64,000 bases of DNA from Verrucomicrobium sp. BvORR106 (GTDB taxonomy: Bacteria > Verrucomicrobiota > Verrucomicrobiia > Verrucomicrobiales > Verrucomicrobiaceae): positions 1 through 64,000 of the forward strand of contig NZ_BATR01000098.1 of NCBI RefSeq assembly GCF_000739655.1, given 5' to 3'. Of this stretch, positions 46,219 through 55,028 are shown one piece after another. The first letter of the stretch is position 1, and every line of letters begins with the position of its first letter. The notes under the pieces are model-generated. The model was not told the origin of the DNA. It saw only the letters and a program-made list of their open reading frames with translations, and did no database searches. Both the position numbers and the translations under genes were made by a program.

Positions 46219-47799
46219 TTATCCGCCTGAAAAGTGAGACAGGAGGATGACTGCGAGGTTGTTGCCAGCATGAACGATCATGCTAGCAGCCAGTTTCCCG
46301 GTGCGCTGGTACACCCAGCAGTTCAGGATCCCGAAGAGGAAGACGTGGACGGTTCCGTTGACACTGTAGAAATGAGATCCTGCGAAGACGACGCTGGAGA
46401 TCAGCATGCCCACCACGGTGCCCCAGCGGGCCTGCACGGACCTGAAGATGAAGCCGCGGAAGACGATCTCCTCCACAAATGGGGCCATAGTGACGGCCCA
46501 AAAGATGCCCAGAGGAAGGGAGAGCTCGCCCTGGTTTGAAAAGGAACGACTCAAGCCGTCCAGCACGCTGGAGGTGGAGCCCAGCCATTCCAGGCCGGTG
46601 TCCAGAAAATGGAAAAACCAAGGCAGGAGCCCCATGCTGGCGAAACCCAGCCCGATGTAGCTGGCGGAGGCGAAATCCCGGTTTCTAAACCCCAGGACCT
46701 GTGCCAGACGCGAGAACTTAGGGGCGTAGATCCGGCAGAGTGGCACCAGGGGCAGAGAAACCATCGCGGTGGCCCAGCCCAGCCAGATCCAGGTGGTGGT
46801 TTGCCAGGCGGAATACTCATCCATCACTGCCGCAATGACTCCCGCCACCCATGGGTATGCGGCGGTGAAGACATGGTGAGTCAGCCACAGGGCGGCGAGT
46901 GCTGCGAGGCCGAAGGTGCTGACCACCCGGGGGCCAGGCCAGAGGCGGTAGAGGCGTAAATGGGAGGCGGGCGCCTTCAGGCCAGAGCGGGCCAGTGCCA
47001 CCCATGCCGCTGGGAGCGCGATCAATCCCAACAACGTCAGGTTCACCAAAATGACGGCGGCGAAGCCGAAGTTGCTCATGGCCCCTTTCTGAGCTTCGGC
47101 GAGAGCATCCTGATTGATCCGGTCCTGAAGATGGTACTGGGCCGCCAGAAAGCCCGTCCACCAGTCCACGGGTTGTTCACGGAGGTATTGGTCCAGGGCT
47201 TCGCGTTCGGATGCCGCCACCGGTGTGCCGTCCACGGCACCTTTAATGTAGCGGTAAGCGGGAAGTTTCTGCCCCTCCTCACTCACAGACTCCAGCGCCC
47301 CCTGGGCTATGGCCGTCCACTCCGCGGAGTTTTCTTCTTGGTCCCGGCTGAAACGCAGGCTGACCAGCGCGAGGTCCATCTGCAAGGCGTCCGTGGAGTG
47401 GCCTTCCGCCGCGACCTCGGTGAAGGCTGAGTAAACATCTTCGGGGATGGCATCCAGCTCCAAAATCCACTTCATGAAGCCGGGGCCCTGGTATCCTTTT
47501 TGGGAGTACTCATCATGCACCATCATGGAAGTGGCGACGTAGTTCCGAAAGGCACCCGAGGTGCTTGCTCCCGCGCTGGAACCGCCGCTCCAAGACCACT
47601 CTGCCTCCCACCAGACACACAGGATCAGGGCGGCCATTGCCCAAAGCACCAATTCCCGCCCCAGTCCCATTCTGCCCGGGATCAAACGCTGGGCATGACG
47701 CTTCGGGGCGTTCAGGTCGCCGAAATGGGCACCATTAGGGAGTGGGGGAGGGGTGAATTCGGCCTCTGCGCCAGAATCATCCCCTGAAGGTGAGGGCAT
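46219..47799 (-). CDS. CPBP-family intramembrane metalloprotease
   Basis: A 526-residue membrane protein of the CAAX-protease/bacteriocin-processing (CPBP, Abi) family. The C-terminal 200 residues hold the active-site motifs: EEIVFRGF (about 441), FAGSHFYS and VHAGNNLAV. The N-terminal half is an extra region with one helix near residue 52 and a soluble segment of about 200 residues with no known domain. It lies 67 nt upstream of lepA on the same strand. Substrate unknown. Confidence 0.85.
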   Translation of the reverse strand: MPSPSGDDSGAEAEFTPPPLPNGAHFGDLNAPKRHAQRLIPGRMGLGRELVLWAMAALILCVWWEAEWSWSGGSSAGASTSGAFRNYVATSMMVHDEYSQKGYQGPGFMKWILELDAIPEDVYSAFTEVAAEGHSTDALQMDLALVSLRFSRDQEENSAEWTAIAQGALESVSEEGQKLPAYRYIKGAVDGTPVAASEREALDQYLREQPVDWWTGFLAAQYHLQDRINQDALAEAQKGAMSNFGFAAVILVNLTLLGLIALPAAWVALARSGLKAPASHLRLYRLWPGPRVVSTFGLAALAALWLTHHVFTAAYPWVAGVIAAVMDEYSAWQTTTWIWLGWATAMVSLPLVPLCRIYAPKFSRLAQVLGFRNRDFASASYIGLGFASMGLLPWFFHFLDTGLEWLGSTSSVLDGLSRSFSNQGELSLPLGIFWAVTMAPFVEEIVFRGFIFRSVQARWGTVVGMLISSVVFAGSHFYSVNGTVHVFLFGILNCWVYQRTGKLAASMIVHAGNNLAVILLSHFSGG

Positions 47800-47943
47800 T
47801 GCATCGTCCTACCGGAAGTTTTGCGACTGGACAAGTGAAAGTGACGAGCCGCGCAAACTGCGGCAGTGACCTGCACGAGAGCCCTTCGTCCAGTACGGCT
47901 GACAAGGGCAGGAGCCCTTGCAATCAATTGACGGAGAAGCCCG

Positions 47944-48411
47944 TCAGTTGTTGGCGGTCTCCGCGTACGGAGAGAGTCGCCACACGATGCGTACCTGCAC
48001 CTCTTCAGGGCTGTTGAGCCGCAGATCGGACTCGAAAGCATCCTGTTGAGCGCGCCGCTTCAAGTGCCGCAGGTCACGACAGTGGAAGTTCACTGTCTCT
48101 TGGCGGGCCGGGAAATCCTGCGCGGTGGTTTCGAGCCCAAAGGAAGGCTCCAGCACACGACGGAGTCTGAAAAAGAGGAGGTAGTGCTCGCTTTCCAGGC
48201 GATTGCGAGCAGCGAAGAAGGTAGTGAGTACGGCTTGGGCCGAAGCCTGGCTGTCGAGCAGCATCATGCGGAGATCGAGGACCTCATCCGCAGCCGAAGG
48301 GGAAACTTCACAAAGCAACTGGGCCGCCAGACGGGCAGCATCAGCACGCCATCTTGCCAGAGGCCGCCGGGAATCGGTGGCTGGGGAAGCAACGCCAGTG
48401 TGAACTTGCAT
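47944..48411 (-). CDS. Small hypothetical protein
   Basis: A 155-residue protein with no recognised domain, rich in Arg, Ala and Leu and probably helical (LARWRADAARLAAQLLCEVSP; RNRLESEHYLLFFRLRRVL). The end ESDLRLNSPEEVQVRIVWRLSPY looks like a strand pair. The opposite strand is also open for 136 codons but has a less protein-like composition. Two small hairpins lie past its end: CAAGGGC/GCCCTTG at 47904-47921, and TGACGG/CCGTCA overlapping the stop. Confidence 0.45.
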   Translation of the reverse strand: MQVHTGVASPATDSRRPLARWRADAARLAAQLLCEVSPSAADEVLDLRMMLLDSQASAQAVLTTFFAARNRLESEHYLLFFRLRRVLEPSFGLETTAQDFPARQETVNFHCRDLRHLKRRAQQDAFESDLRLNSPEEVQVRIVWRLSPYAETANN

Positions 48412-48530
48412 GCGAAAAGAAGGATCAGAATCGTGACAATGCAAATGAAATCGTGAGAATGGGTCTCAGTAGCCTGTATTCAGTGACAAAACGGTCAAAT
48501 ATTGTCCAATCTTACGAGGAAAATGGACGC

Positions 48531-48597
48531 GTAGAGTGGTGGAGTGGTGGAGTGAGGGAGTGAGGGAGTGAGGGAGTGAGGGAGTGAGGGAGTGAGA
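48531..48597. repeat. Tandem 8-bp repeat AGTGAGGG
   Basis: Five exact copies of AGTGAGGG plus a partial sixth from 48551, preceded by a related AGTGGTGG word pair. No spacers, so this is not a CRISPR array. The gap from 48412 to 48689 shows no gene. Confidence 0.85.
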
Positions 48598-48689
48598 CGG
48601 GGCAGGGCCATTTGCGTCGCAGGCGGTTTGAGATGGACCGCGATACCCCAAGATCAACGCCGTCTCGATTCGGCCTTCGCCCTGAACAC

Positions 48690-48729
48690 CAACCAACAAA
48701 AAAGACCAGCTCCGGAGGGAGCTGGTCTT
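48690..48729 (-). terminator. Rho-independent terminator after dps
   Basis: A 12-bp perfect stem AAGACCAGCTCC / GGAGCTGGTCTT with a 4-nt loop. On the minus strand it is followed by TTTTGTTGG. It lies 44 nt past the dps stop. Confidence 0.9.
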
Positions 48730-48772
48730 CGAGAAAGGGTTCGTCAAAACCTGAACCGCTGCGGAACAGCGC

Positions 48773-49249
48773 TTACAGGTTCTTGAGGTAGCTCTTCAGC
48801 ATCCAGAGGGTCTTGTCGTGATACTGGATGCGCTTGATGGCGAGGTCCTGCGTTTCGAGGTCGTGAGCCTGCTCAGCGGTGTCGCGAAGTTTCTTTGCAG
48901 ACTCGTTGGCGGTTTCGTTGCCTTCAATGATGGCGGCGACGAAATCTTTGGCCGGAGCAGCACCCACCGGAGCGCCGGGGATGGAGCTGGCTTTTGCAAA
49001 GACAGCGAGGCCACCAGGGGAGTAGTCACCCAAGGCGCGGATGCGCTCGGCAACTTCGTCTACAGCTTCGAAAAGCTCCTCATACTGTTTCTGAAACGCG
49101 CCATGAAGTTCGAAGAAAGCAGGGCCTTCCACGTTCCAATGAGCAAGGTGTGTTTCCGCCATGAGGCTGTAGGAATCAGCGAGCAGGGTGGAGAGGGCCG
49201 CCGTCACAGCGTTTTGGGTTTTTCCGGGAGAAGTTTTCGTGGTGCTCAT
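48773..49249 (-). CDS. dps: Dps-family DNA-binding ferritin
   Basis: Forms a hollow dodecamer that oxidises and stores iron with peroxide and protects DNA. The 158 residues match the usual length. The inter-subunit ferroxidase site is intact in AHWNVEGPAFFELHGAFQKQYEELFEAVDEVAERI, with the two His, Asp and Glu at their normal spacing. The short start STTKTSPGKTQ has one Lys near the end and may bind DNA weakly. ATG at 49249 was chosen by family length. Confidence 0.93.
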   Translation of the reverse strand: MSTTKTSPGKTQNAVTAALSTLLADSYSLMAETHLAHWNVEGPAFFELHGAFQKQYEELFEAVDEVAERIRALGDYSPGGLAVFAKASSIPGAPVGAAPAKDFVAAIIEGNETANESAKKLRDTAEQAHDLETQDLAIKRIQYHDKTLWMLKSYLKNL

Positions 49250-49349
49250 ATAGCTAAATACGTTATTGAGAAAGTAGGCGGTTGTTGAGAATGTAGCAAC
49301 CAATCATTTCGCTGTAACTTGCTGGGATGTGAATTAGGATTGAGAATCT

Positions 49350-49556
49350 ATGTCAAGAACACTGTGCGACTGGAGCAAGAAGGACATTCAACGGCATGCC
49401 GACGAGCTGCTGGAGATTGTCTCGCCCCAGCTTTATCTTTGTGAGAAGTGCGCCCGCACGGCGTGCGATGACCGGTACCTGTGCCGGGGGGTGGAGATCG
49501 CCAAGCTGCGTCGCCGCCATGAGCGTGAGCTGGCCCATCACGGCCATGACGATTGA
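49350..49556 (+). CDS. Small cysteine-rich protein
   Basis: A 68-residue protein with CxxCxxxxCxxxxxxC spacing (YLCEKCARTACDDRYLC), suited to bind zinc or an Fe-S cluster. The rest is charged and helical, ending HGHDD. Divergent from dps, 100 nt away, and 44 nt before a dihydrouridine synthase gene, so it may be co-transcribed with it. No known family. Confidence 0.6.
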   Translation: MSRTLCDWSKKDIQRHADELLEIVSPQLYLCEKCARTACDDRYLCRGVEIAKLRRRHERELAHHGHDD

Positions 49557-49582
49557 TTGATTGATTGAACGATGGATGGATG
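49551..49582. repeat. Short GATT / GATG tandem repeat
   Basis: Four GATT copies, then GAAC, then three GATG copies, covering the end of the small Cys-rich gene and the leader of the dihydrouridine synthase gene. Such repeats can change length and might alter spacing to the downstream start. Confidence 0.7.
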
Positions 49583-49600
49583 TGCCACAACCTTCCGGTG

Positions 49601-50686
49601 ATGTTGTTTCCTGATGATGCAGCCGCTGTCACGGCGGTCCCGGTGAGGGAGTTCGAGGATCTAATGGCGCGACCGGGCCCCGTGCTGGCGCTGGCGCCCA
49701 TGCAGGATGTGACGGACCTGCCCTTCTGGCGGCTCATGACCGACTATGACGGTGCGGACCTCTACTATACCGAGTACTTCCGTGTCCATGCGGACTCCAA
49801 TCTGGAGAAGCCCATTCTGCGCTCGGTGACGGAGAATCCCACGGGGCGGCCGGTGGCGGCACAGATGATCGGGAACGACATTGCCTCGCTCGTGCGCACG
49901 GCGAAGGAATTGCAGGAGCATCCGATCGCCGCTGTAGATTTGAACCTGGGGTGCCCGGCGCCGGTGGTTTATAAAAAGTGTGCCGGCGGCGGTCTGCTGC
50001 GGGATCCTCGTCACGTGGATGCCATCCTGGGTGCGCTGCGGGATGCGGTGGTGAAGTGCAAGTTCACAGTAAAGACTCGAATCGGTTTCGATGACGCTGG
50101 CGTGTTCGAGCAATTCCTGCCGATCTTCGCCAAGCACAACATTGATCTGCTGACGGTGCACGGTCGCACGGTGGCCGAGATGTACCGGAGTGAGGTGCAC
50201 TACGACTTCATTGCCCGGGCGGTGGAGGCGATGAAGTGCCCGGTGCTGGCCAATGGCAACGTTTCATCCGCGGTGAAGGCAAAGGAGATTCTGGAGGTGA
50301 CGGGGGCCCGCGGTCTGATGATCGGACGTGGAGCCATCCGCAATCCGTGGATGTTCCGGCAGATCAGGCAGCATCTGGCCGGGCAGCCGGTCGTGCTACC
50401 CCGGGGGCGGGAGGTGCTGGAGTACATCCACCGTCTGTATGAGGCCGTGACCAGCCCGGAGGTGCCGGAGACGCTACAGGTGCAGAAGATGAAGAAGTAT
50501 CTGAACTTCCTCGGCCTGGGAGTCGAGCCCACGGGGAGCTTCCTGCACGCCATGCGGCGTGCCAAGACTAAGGTGGAGCTGTTTGCCGTGTGTGCGAGTC
50601 ACCTTGAGCATGACGCCGCGATGCCTTTGGAGCCGTTTAGCCTGGAACTCAAGGCCACGGACGTGATGGCAGGGGCTCATTTGTAG
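49601..50686 (+). CDS. tRNA-dihydrouridine synthase
   Basis: Reduces specific uridines of tRNA to dihydrouridine using FMN and NADPH. The 361-residue TIM-barrel enzyme has APMQDVTDLPFWRL at the FMN site, LNLGCPAPVVYKKCAGGGLL with the catalytic Cys, TVKTRIGFDD, and TVHGRTVAEMY. The length and helical C-terminus fit the Dus family; DusA, B or C cannot be decided by eye. ATG at 49601 was preferred; ATG at 49580 is possible. Confidence 0.9.
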   Translation: MLFPDDAAAVTAVPVREFEDLMARPGPVLALAPMQDVTDLPFWRLMTDYDGADLYYTEYFRVHADSNLEKPILRSVTENPTGRPVAAQMIGNDIASLVRTAKELQEHPIAAVDLNLGCPAPVVYKKCAGGGLLRDPRHVDAILGALRDAVVKCKFTVKTRIGFDDAGVFEQFLPIFAKHNIDLLTVHGRTVAEMYRSEVHYDFIARAVEAMKCPVLANGNVSSAVKAKEILEVTGARGLMIGRGAIRNPWMFRQIRQHLAGQPVVLPRGREVLEYIHRLYEAVTSPEVPETLQVQKMKKYLNFLGLGVEPTGSFLHAMRRAKTKVELFAVCASHLEHDAAMPLEPFSLELKATDVMAGAHL

Positions 50687-50756
50687 GTGTCTGTCTGTAC
50701 CGCTTGCCGGGAAGGAGGCTCTTTGACAAGGCGACCTAGCTTCACAGAATGTGAGC

Positions 50757-53360
50757 ATGCATCGTCTGCTTCGCTTCCTGGTACTTCCAGCTTTCCTGGG
50801 CACTGCGCCCATGGTGGCAGGGGTTGAGTTTCATGTTTCTCCCTCCGGCCTGGATACGGCCGCTGGCACCGCGGAAGCTCCGTTTGCGAGCCTGACTCGT
50901 GCCCGTGATGCGATCCGGGAGCTGCGCAAGAAAGCCGGGCTCAAGGAGCAGGCCCGGGTGGTGGTGCATGATGGGACCTATGAAATGCAGCAGCCGCTGG
51001 AGCTTGATGTGGTGGACGGCAGGTCTGACGGTCAGCCGGTGACCTGGGAGGCCGCGCCGGGGGCGAAGCCCAAGTTCATTGGAGCCCGCAAGGTGACGGG
51101 CTGGACCACGCACGAGGGCGCCATCCTCAAGGCGGATGTATCCGGCTTGAACCTGAGCAAAATCCAGATTCGTCAGCTACTGCTGAATGGCGAGCGCCAG
51201 CCGCTGGCGCGCTACCCAAACTTTGACCCTGCCAATCCGCTCTACGGTGGCTGGGCGTTTCTCACTGAACTGCCGGAGGGGGCCAACGAGGGCCACGTAT
51301 GGAAGCGGGAGGGCTATGTGAAGGCTGCGGATGTGCGCAAGTGGTCCCGGCCGGAGGAGGTGGAGCTCTTCATCTTCGCCCAATATGGATGGTGGAATTT
51401 CATTGAACCGGTAAAATCTCTGGATCCGGAGACCCGCAAGCTCACCCTGGCCAAGGATTGCGGTTATGACCTGCATCCGCACAACCGCTACTTCTTCCAG
51501 AATGCACTGGAGGAGCTGGATGCCCCAGGTGAGTGGTATCTGGACCAGAAGAGCGCCACGCTGTACTTCTGGCCACCCAAGCCGCTCGACCAGGCGGAGG
51601 TTCGGATTCCGGTGGTGGATAGCTTCGTCCGCATGCGTGCGGGCGTGAAAGGCATCACGGTGCGGGGGCTGTCCTTCCTGGGATGCAATGGCACAGCCAT
51701 CACGATGGAAGGCACGGAAGACTGCCTGGTGACAAAGTGTGTCATCGAGCACAGTGGCAGCATGCGAGGCTCCGGCGTGAGCCTGCAGGGTGGCAAGAAC
51801 AACCGGGTGGAACGCAATGAGATCTCCTACATCGGCAACACCGGCGTGGGTGTGGGCGGTGGGGATCGCAAGACGCTGGTGCCGGCCAACAACGTGGTCA
51901 CGAACAACCACATCCACCATGTGGGGGTCATCAACAAGAATGCCGCCGGGGTGGGCCTGGGAGGCGTGGGGAATGTGGTCACGCACAACCTCATTCACGA
52001 CGGCCCGCGCATGGGCGTACAGTTCAGTGGAAACAACCTGGTCATCGAGTACAACCACATCCACCACGTGATGCTGGAGACCCAGGATGGCGGTGGTGTG
52101 TACACAGGCGGGCGCGATTGGATCAGCTCCCGCGGCACGAGTCTGAAGTACAACTTCATCCATGACATCGTGGGGGTGGGGCAGGAGTCGGCCGGGCTCA
52201 AGGTTCCTTTCTTCGCCTGGGGGATCTACATGGATGACAACGCAGGCGGGCTGGACATTGAGGGCAACATCGTGGCTCGCTGCTCTCGCGCAGCCATTCA
52301 CCTGCACAATGGGCGGGACCACCACATCCTGAACAACATCTTCGTGGATGGCGGTGAACGTCAGATCGAGTTCAACGGCTGGCGGCCCGAACACAGTTAT
52401 GTCAAAAACCACATGACGACCATGGTGGAAGGTTGGGCCAGTGTGAAGGATCTGCCCGCCTGGAAAGGCATGCGAGGCATGGAGATCGATCCACGAAATG
52501 CCTTCTTCCCCGACCAGACCATGATGAGCGGGAATGTGGCAGAGCGGAACATCGTGCTCTGGAGCAAGCCGGAGTTGCGCTACGTGGACGTCCGCAACTG
52601 CATGCCGGAGCACAATACTTGCGACTACAACCTGGCATGGAACGGTGGTCAGCCTATTCGCACCGCCGTCTCCAAAGTGGGACCCGATCAGGGTGATGAT
52701 CTGTTGGCCGGAGCAGGTAGCTTCCAAGGTGTGGCTGACGGCACCGCTCCCAAGGGTTGGGGGTGGAACCACAAGCCGCTCAAAGAGTTGAAGTCGGTGG
52801 TGCAGGGCGGCGTGCTGGTGACGGACGGTGCGGTTAGCAAGGATCCCAAGAACCCCCACAGCGTGATTCACAGTCCCTTCGTGCCGTTCAAGGCGGGGGC
52901 CTCCTTCCGCGCCCGGCTGAAGGTGCGCTCGACCAAACCGGAGGCCAAGGTTTCCGCCGCGTTCATGATGTTCGTGGGCGGGAAAGGATACTGGGAAGGG
53001 CCTCGCAAGGAGATTCACCTCACCCCCGAGTGGCAGGAGGTGGAAGTGACCGGCTCCATGCCCCGGGAGTCGGATGCGAAGTGGAAGGACTGGATGAGCC
53101 AGTTTTGTGTGAGATTCGACTTCCCGGTGGACGAGGCCGTCCTGGAGCTCAAGGACCTCAGCATCCGCGAGGCTGGTCCCATGGATGAATGGAGTGCCTG
53201 GCAGAGCGAGGGTTGGGACAAGCACTCGGTGGTGGCGGATCCCTTGTTTGAAAACGCCGCCAAGGATGACTATCGCCTGAAGCCGGAATCTCCCGCCTTC
53301 AAGCTCGGGTTCAAGGCGCTGCCGATCGAGAAGATTGGGGTGGTTGAGGAGGCAAATTAG
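50757..53360 (+). CDS. Secreted right-handed parallel beta-helix protein
   Basis: An exported protein of 867 residues starting with a signal peptide (MHRLLRFLVLPAFLGTAP). The opening EFHVSPSGLDTAAGTAEAPFASLTRARDAIR is typical of secreted beta-helix polysaccharide-active proteins. From about residue 290 to 560 there are repeated turns rich in Asn, Gly and His (GNTGVGVGG, NNHIHHVG, YNHIHHV, HNLIHDGP), as in pectate-lyase-like helices. A C-terminal carbohydrate-binding-like domain follows (about 680-810). The layout resembles GH141-type enzymes, but no catalytic residues were assigned. Confidence 0.78.
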   Translation: MHRLLRFLVLPAFLGTAPMVAGVEFHVSPSGLDTAAGTAEAPFASLTRARDAIRELRKKAGLKEQARVVVHDGTYEMQQPLELDVVDGRSDGQPVTWEAAPGAKPKFIGARKVTGWTTHEGAILKADVSGLNLSKIQIRQLLLNGERQPLARYPNFDPANPLYGGWAFLTELPEGANEGHVWKREGYVKAADVRKWSRPEEVELFIFAQYGWWNFIEPVKSLDPETRKLTLAKDCGYDLHPHNRYFFQNALEELDAPGEWYLDQKSATLYFWPPKPLDQAEVRIPVVDSFVRMRAGVKGITVRGLSFLGCNGTAITMEGTEDCLVTKCVIEHSGSMRGSGVSLQGGKNNRVERNEISYIGNTGVGVGGGDRKTLVPANNVVTNNHIHHVGVINKNAAGVGLGGVGNVVTHNLIHDGPRMGVQFSGNNLVIEYNHIHHVMLETQDGGGVYTGGRDWISSRGTSLKYNFIHDIVGVGQESAGLKVPFFAWGIYMDDNAGGLDIEGNIVARCSRAAIHLHNGRDHHILNNIFVDGGERQIEFNGWRPEHSYVKNHMTTMVEGWASVKDLPAWKGMRGMEIDPRNAFFPDQTMMSGNVAERNIVLWSKPELRYVDVRNCMPEHNTCDYNLAWNGGQPIRTAVSKVGPDQGDDLLAGAGSFQGVADGTAPKGWGWNHKPLKELKSVVQGGVLVTDGAVSKDPKNPHSVIHSPFVPFKAGASFRARLKVRSTKPEAKVSAAFMMFVGGKGYWEGPRKEIHLTPEWQEVEVTGSMPRESDAKWKDWMSQFCVRFDFPVDEAVLELKDLSIREAGPMDEWSAWQSEGWDKHSVVADPLFENAAKDDYRLKPESPAFKLGFKALPIEKIGVVEEAN

Positions 53361-53756
53361 GAATTAGGAATGGCCGCTGCGCGGGAGGTGTGGAGATCCA
53401 GTGGGTGATCTCTGCGCATCCTCGGCAGCGGTACTTCCGGGGCTGGCGGAACCACAGGGCCAGCCGGTCGCCGGGCCGTCGCCACTCTCGTTTGGAGCTG
53501 GCCTCCAAGACATCTACCCAACGGCCGAAAGTCGTTGGGCCAGAAGCTAGTCCACACAGGCTCGGCATCGCATCGTCCTCGAGGGAAGGTGTCTGTTGAA
53601 GACCGACACGCCGACAGAGCTAACCCTTTGGTGGTATGCGTTTTTTCTCGAAATGCTAATTGTTACTTGATGGATAGTGACGATATGCAAATTATGAATA
53701 GTCCAGTTTCTTATGCGTGGTCTTGCTGCGCGGGTCTCTAGCTCTTTGTCCTAATC
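53361..53756. other. Intergenic region with folded segments
   Basis: Begins with AATTAGGAATTAGGAAT right at the beta-helix stop. The next 250 nt are GC-rich and contain nested complementary arms (CCGCTGC / GCAGCGG near 53382-53433, with GAGATC / GATCTC inside) and a perfect CCCAACG / CGTTGGG hairpin at 53517-53539. Short open frames on both strands do not look like genes. The last 100 nt are AT-rich and probably hold the promoter of the next gene. Confidence 0.5.
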
Positions 53757-54293
53757 ATGAGAAAGCTCCTGTCTATCGTCGCTGCGTGGGTTGGGTTTGC
53801 GGGGATGGGTATGGCGCAATCGCCATCTCCAGAGACCACCCCGCCAGCGGGGAGCTTAAAGGCGGCAGAAAAGCTGGCAGAGGTGATGAATCTCAAGGGG
53901 CAAATGGGAGGCGGCTTTGAAGCTCTCATGCCAATGATCAAAGGCATGGCTGACAGCATGATGCTGGCGACTGAGGAGCGCACGGCTCTAGAGAGCACCT
54001 TCCGCCAGTGGTATCTGGAGGACTTCGACCATGCGAAGATCTTGGCGGAGACCGTGAAGCTCTACGCGAGCACTTTCACGGAGGAGGAACTGATCATCCT
54101 GGCGGAGTTCTATACGACCCCAGCGGGACGCAAGGCCCTGACTGTGATGCCAGAACTCATGAAGCGCAGCGTGGTGATGGCGGCGGCTGAAAGCAAGGCC
54201 AAGCAGGAGCAGTTGAAGGCGCGACTGGATCGCCTCTTCACTGAAAAAGTGAGTCTGGCTCTGGAGCCAGGGGCAGGGAAGCGAGGGAACTGA
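53757..54293 (+). CDS. Exported DUF2059 protein, copy 1
   Basis: A 178-residue protein with a signal peptide (MRKLLSIVAAWVGFAGMGMAQS). The helical DUF2059 domain includes LKAAEKLAEVMNLKGQM and FTEEELIILAEFYTTPAGRKAL, near-identical in layout to the next gene. DUF2059 proteins are exported and their function is unknown. Confidence 0.85.
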   Translation: MRKLLSIVAAWVGFAGMGMAQSPSPETTPPAGSLKAAEKLAEVMNLKGQMGGGFEALMPMIKGMADSMMLATEERTALESTFRQWYLEDFDHAKILAETVKLYASTFTEEELIILAEFYTTPAGRKALTVMPELMKRSVVMAAAESKAKQEQLKARLDRLFTEKVSLALEPGAGKRGN

Positions 54294-54440
54294 GCGCATC
54301 GGCGCAGTTTCCCAGCAAACATTGCTTGTCAGGGAATGGCTGGCGACCGCAAGATGAGCGCGGAATTTTTTCCGCCCGTCCACGTTCACCCCTAGCCACA
54401 CCTTCACCTTCACGCCCATGGTGCCAACCAGGGCGTTCCG

Positions 54441-54938
54441 ATGCTTATGAAAATGCTGCTTCCGTTCGTTGCCGTCGTGCTCGCCTTCACCTCTGTGCGT
54501 GGTCAGGAGCCTACACCGGGGGCTGTGAAAGCAGCAGAAAAGCTGGCGGAAGTCATGGATATCAAAGCCCAGATGTCGAACGGTCTGGAAGCGATGATGC
54601 CGATGATCACCAACATGTCGGAGAAGATGAAACTCAATCCGACGGATGCCAAGGAACTGGAAGGCATCTTCCGGACCTGGTTCACGGAGGATCTGGATCA
54701 CAGCAAGATCTTCGACGAGACGATCAAGCTCTACGCCCAGAACTTTACGGAAGAGGAGCTGGCAGGCCTCGCCGCCTTCTATGAGAGCCCGCTGGGGCGC
54801 AAGTCTCTCACGGCTCTGCCTCAGCTCATGAAGAAGGGAGCTCAGATCGGCATGGCGGAGGGCCAGGCCAAGCAGGAAAAGCTGCGGGCCCGCCTGGAGC
54901 CTTTCTTCAAAAAACACGCTCCGTCAGGAAATCCTTGA
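54441..54938 (+). CDS. Exported DUF2059 protein, copy 2
   Basis: A 165-residue paralogue of the preceding gene, with signal peptide (MLMKMLLPFVAVVLAFTSVRG) and the same domain (VKAAEKLAEVMDIKAQM, FTEEELAGLAAFYESPLGRKSL). The two genes are separated by 147 nt and clearly arose by tandem duplication followed by divergence. Confidence 0.85.
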   Translation: MLMKMLLPFVAVVLAFTSVRGQEPTPGAVKAAEKLAEVMDIKAQMSNGLEAMMPMITNMSEKMKLNPTDAKELEGIFRTWFTEDLDHSKIFDETIKLYAQNFTEEELAGLAAFYESPLGRKSLTALPQLMKKGAQIGMAEGQAKQEKLRARLEPFFKKHAPSGNP

Positions 54939-55028
54939 GAGTGAGGACGCCGGGTGCCAAAAAAGCCCGGTCTTCATGAGCGGGGGGAGGCGTACACCTT
55001 AACGCCCTCCTCTCGCAAAATCCTCAGT

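Noticed and set aside
48046-48456. Plus-strand gene opposite the small hypothetical protein
   Set aside because: Composition is less protein-like than the minus-strand frame and the start is not supported.
48531-48597. CRISPR array
   Set aside because: Direct repeats without spacers and only 8 bp long.
53390-53599. Small gene in the spacer after the beta-helix protein
   Set aside because: The frame lies in folded, repeat-like DNA, both strands are open, and no domain or ribosome site is seen.
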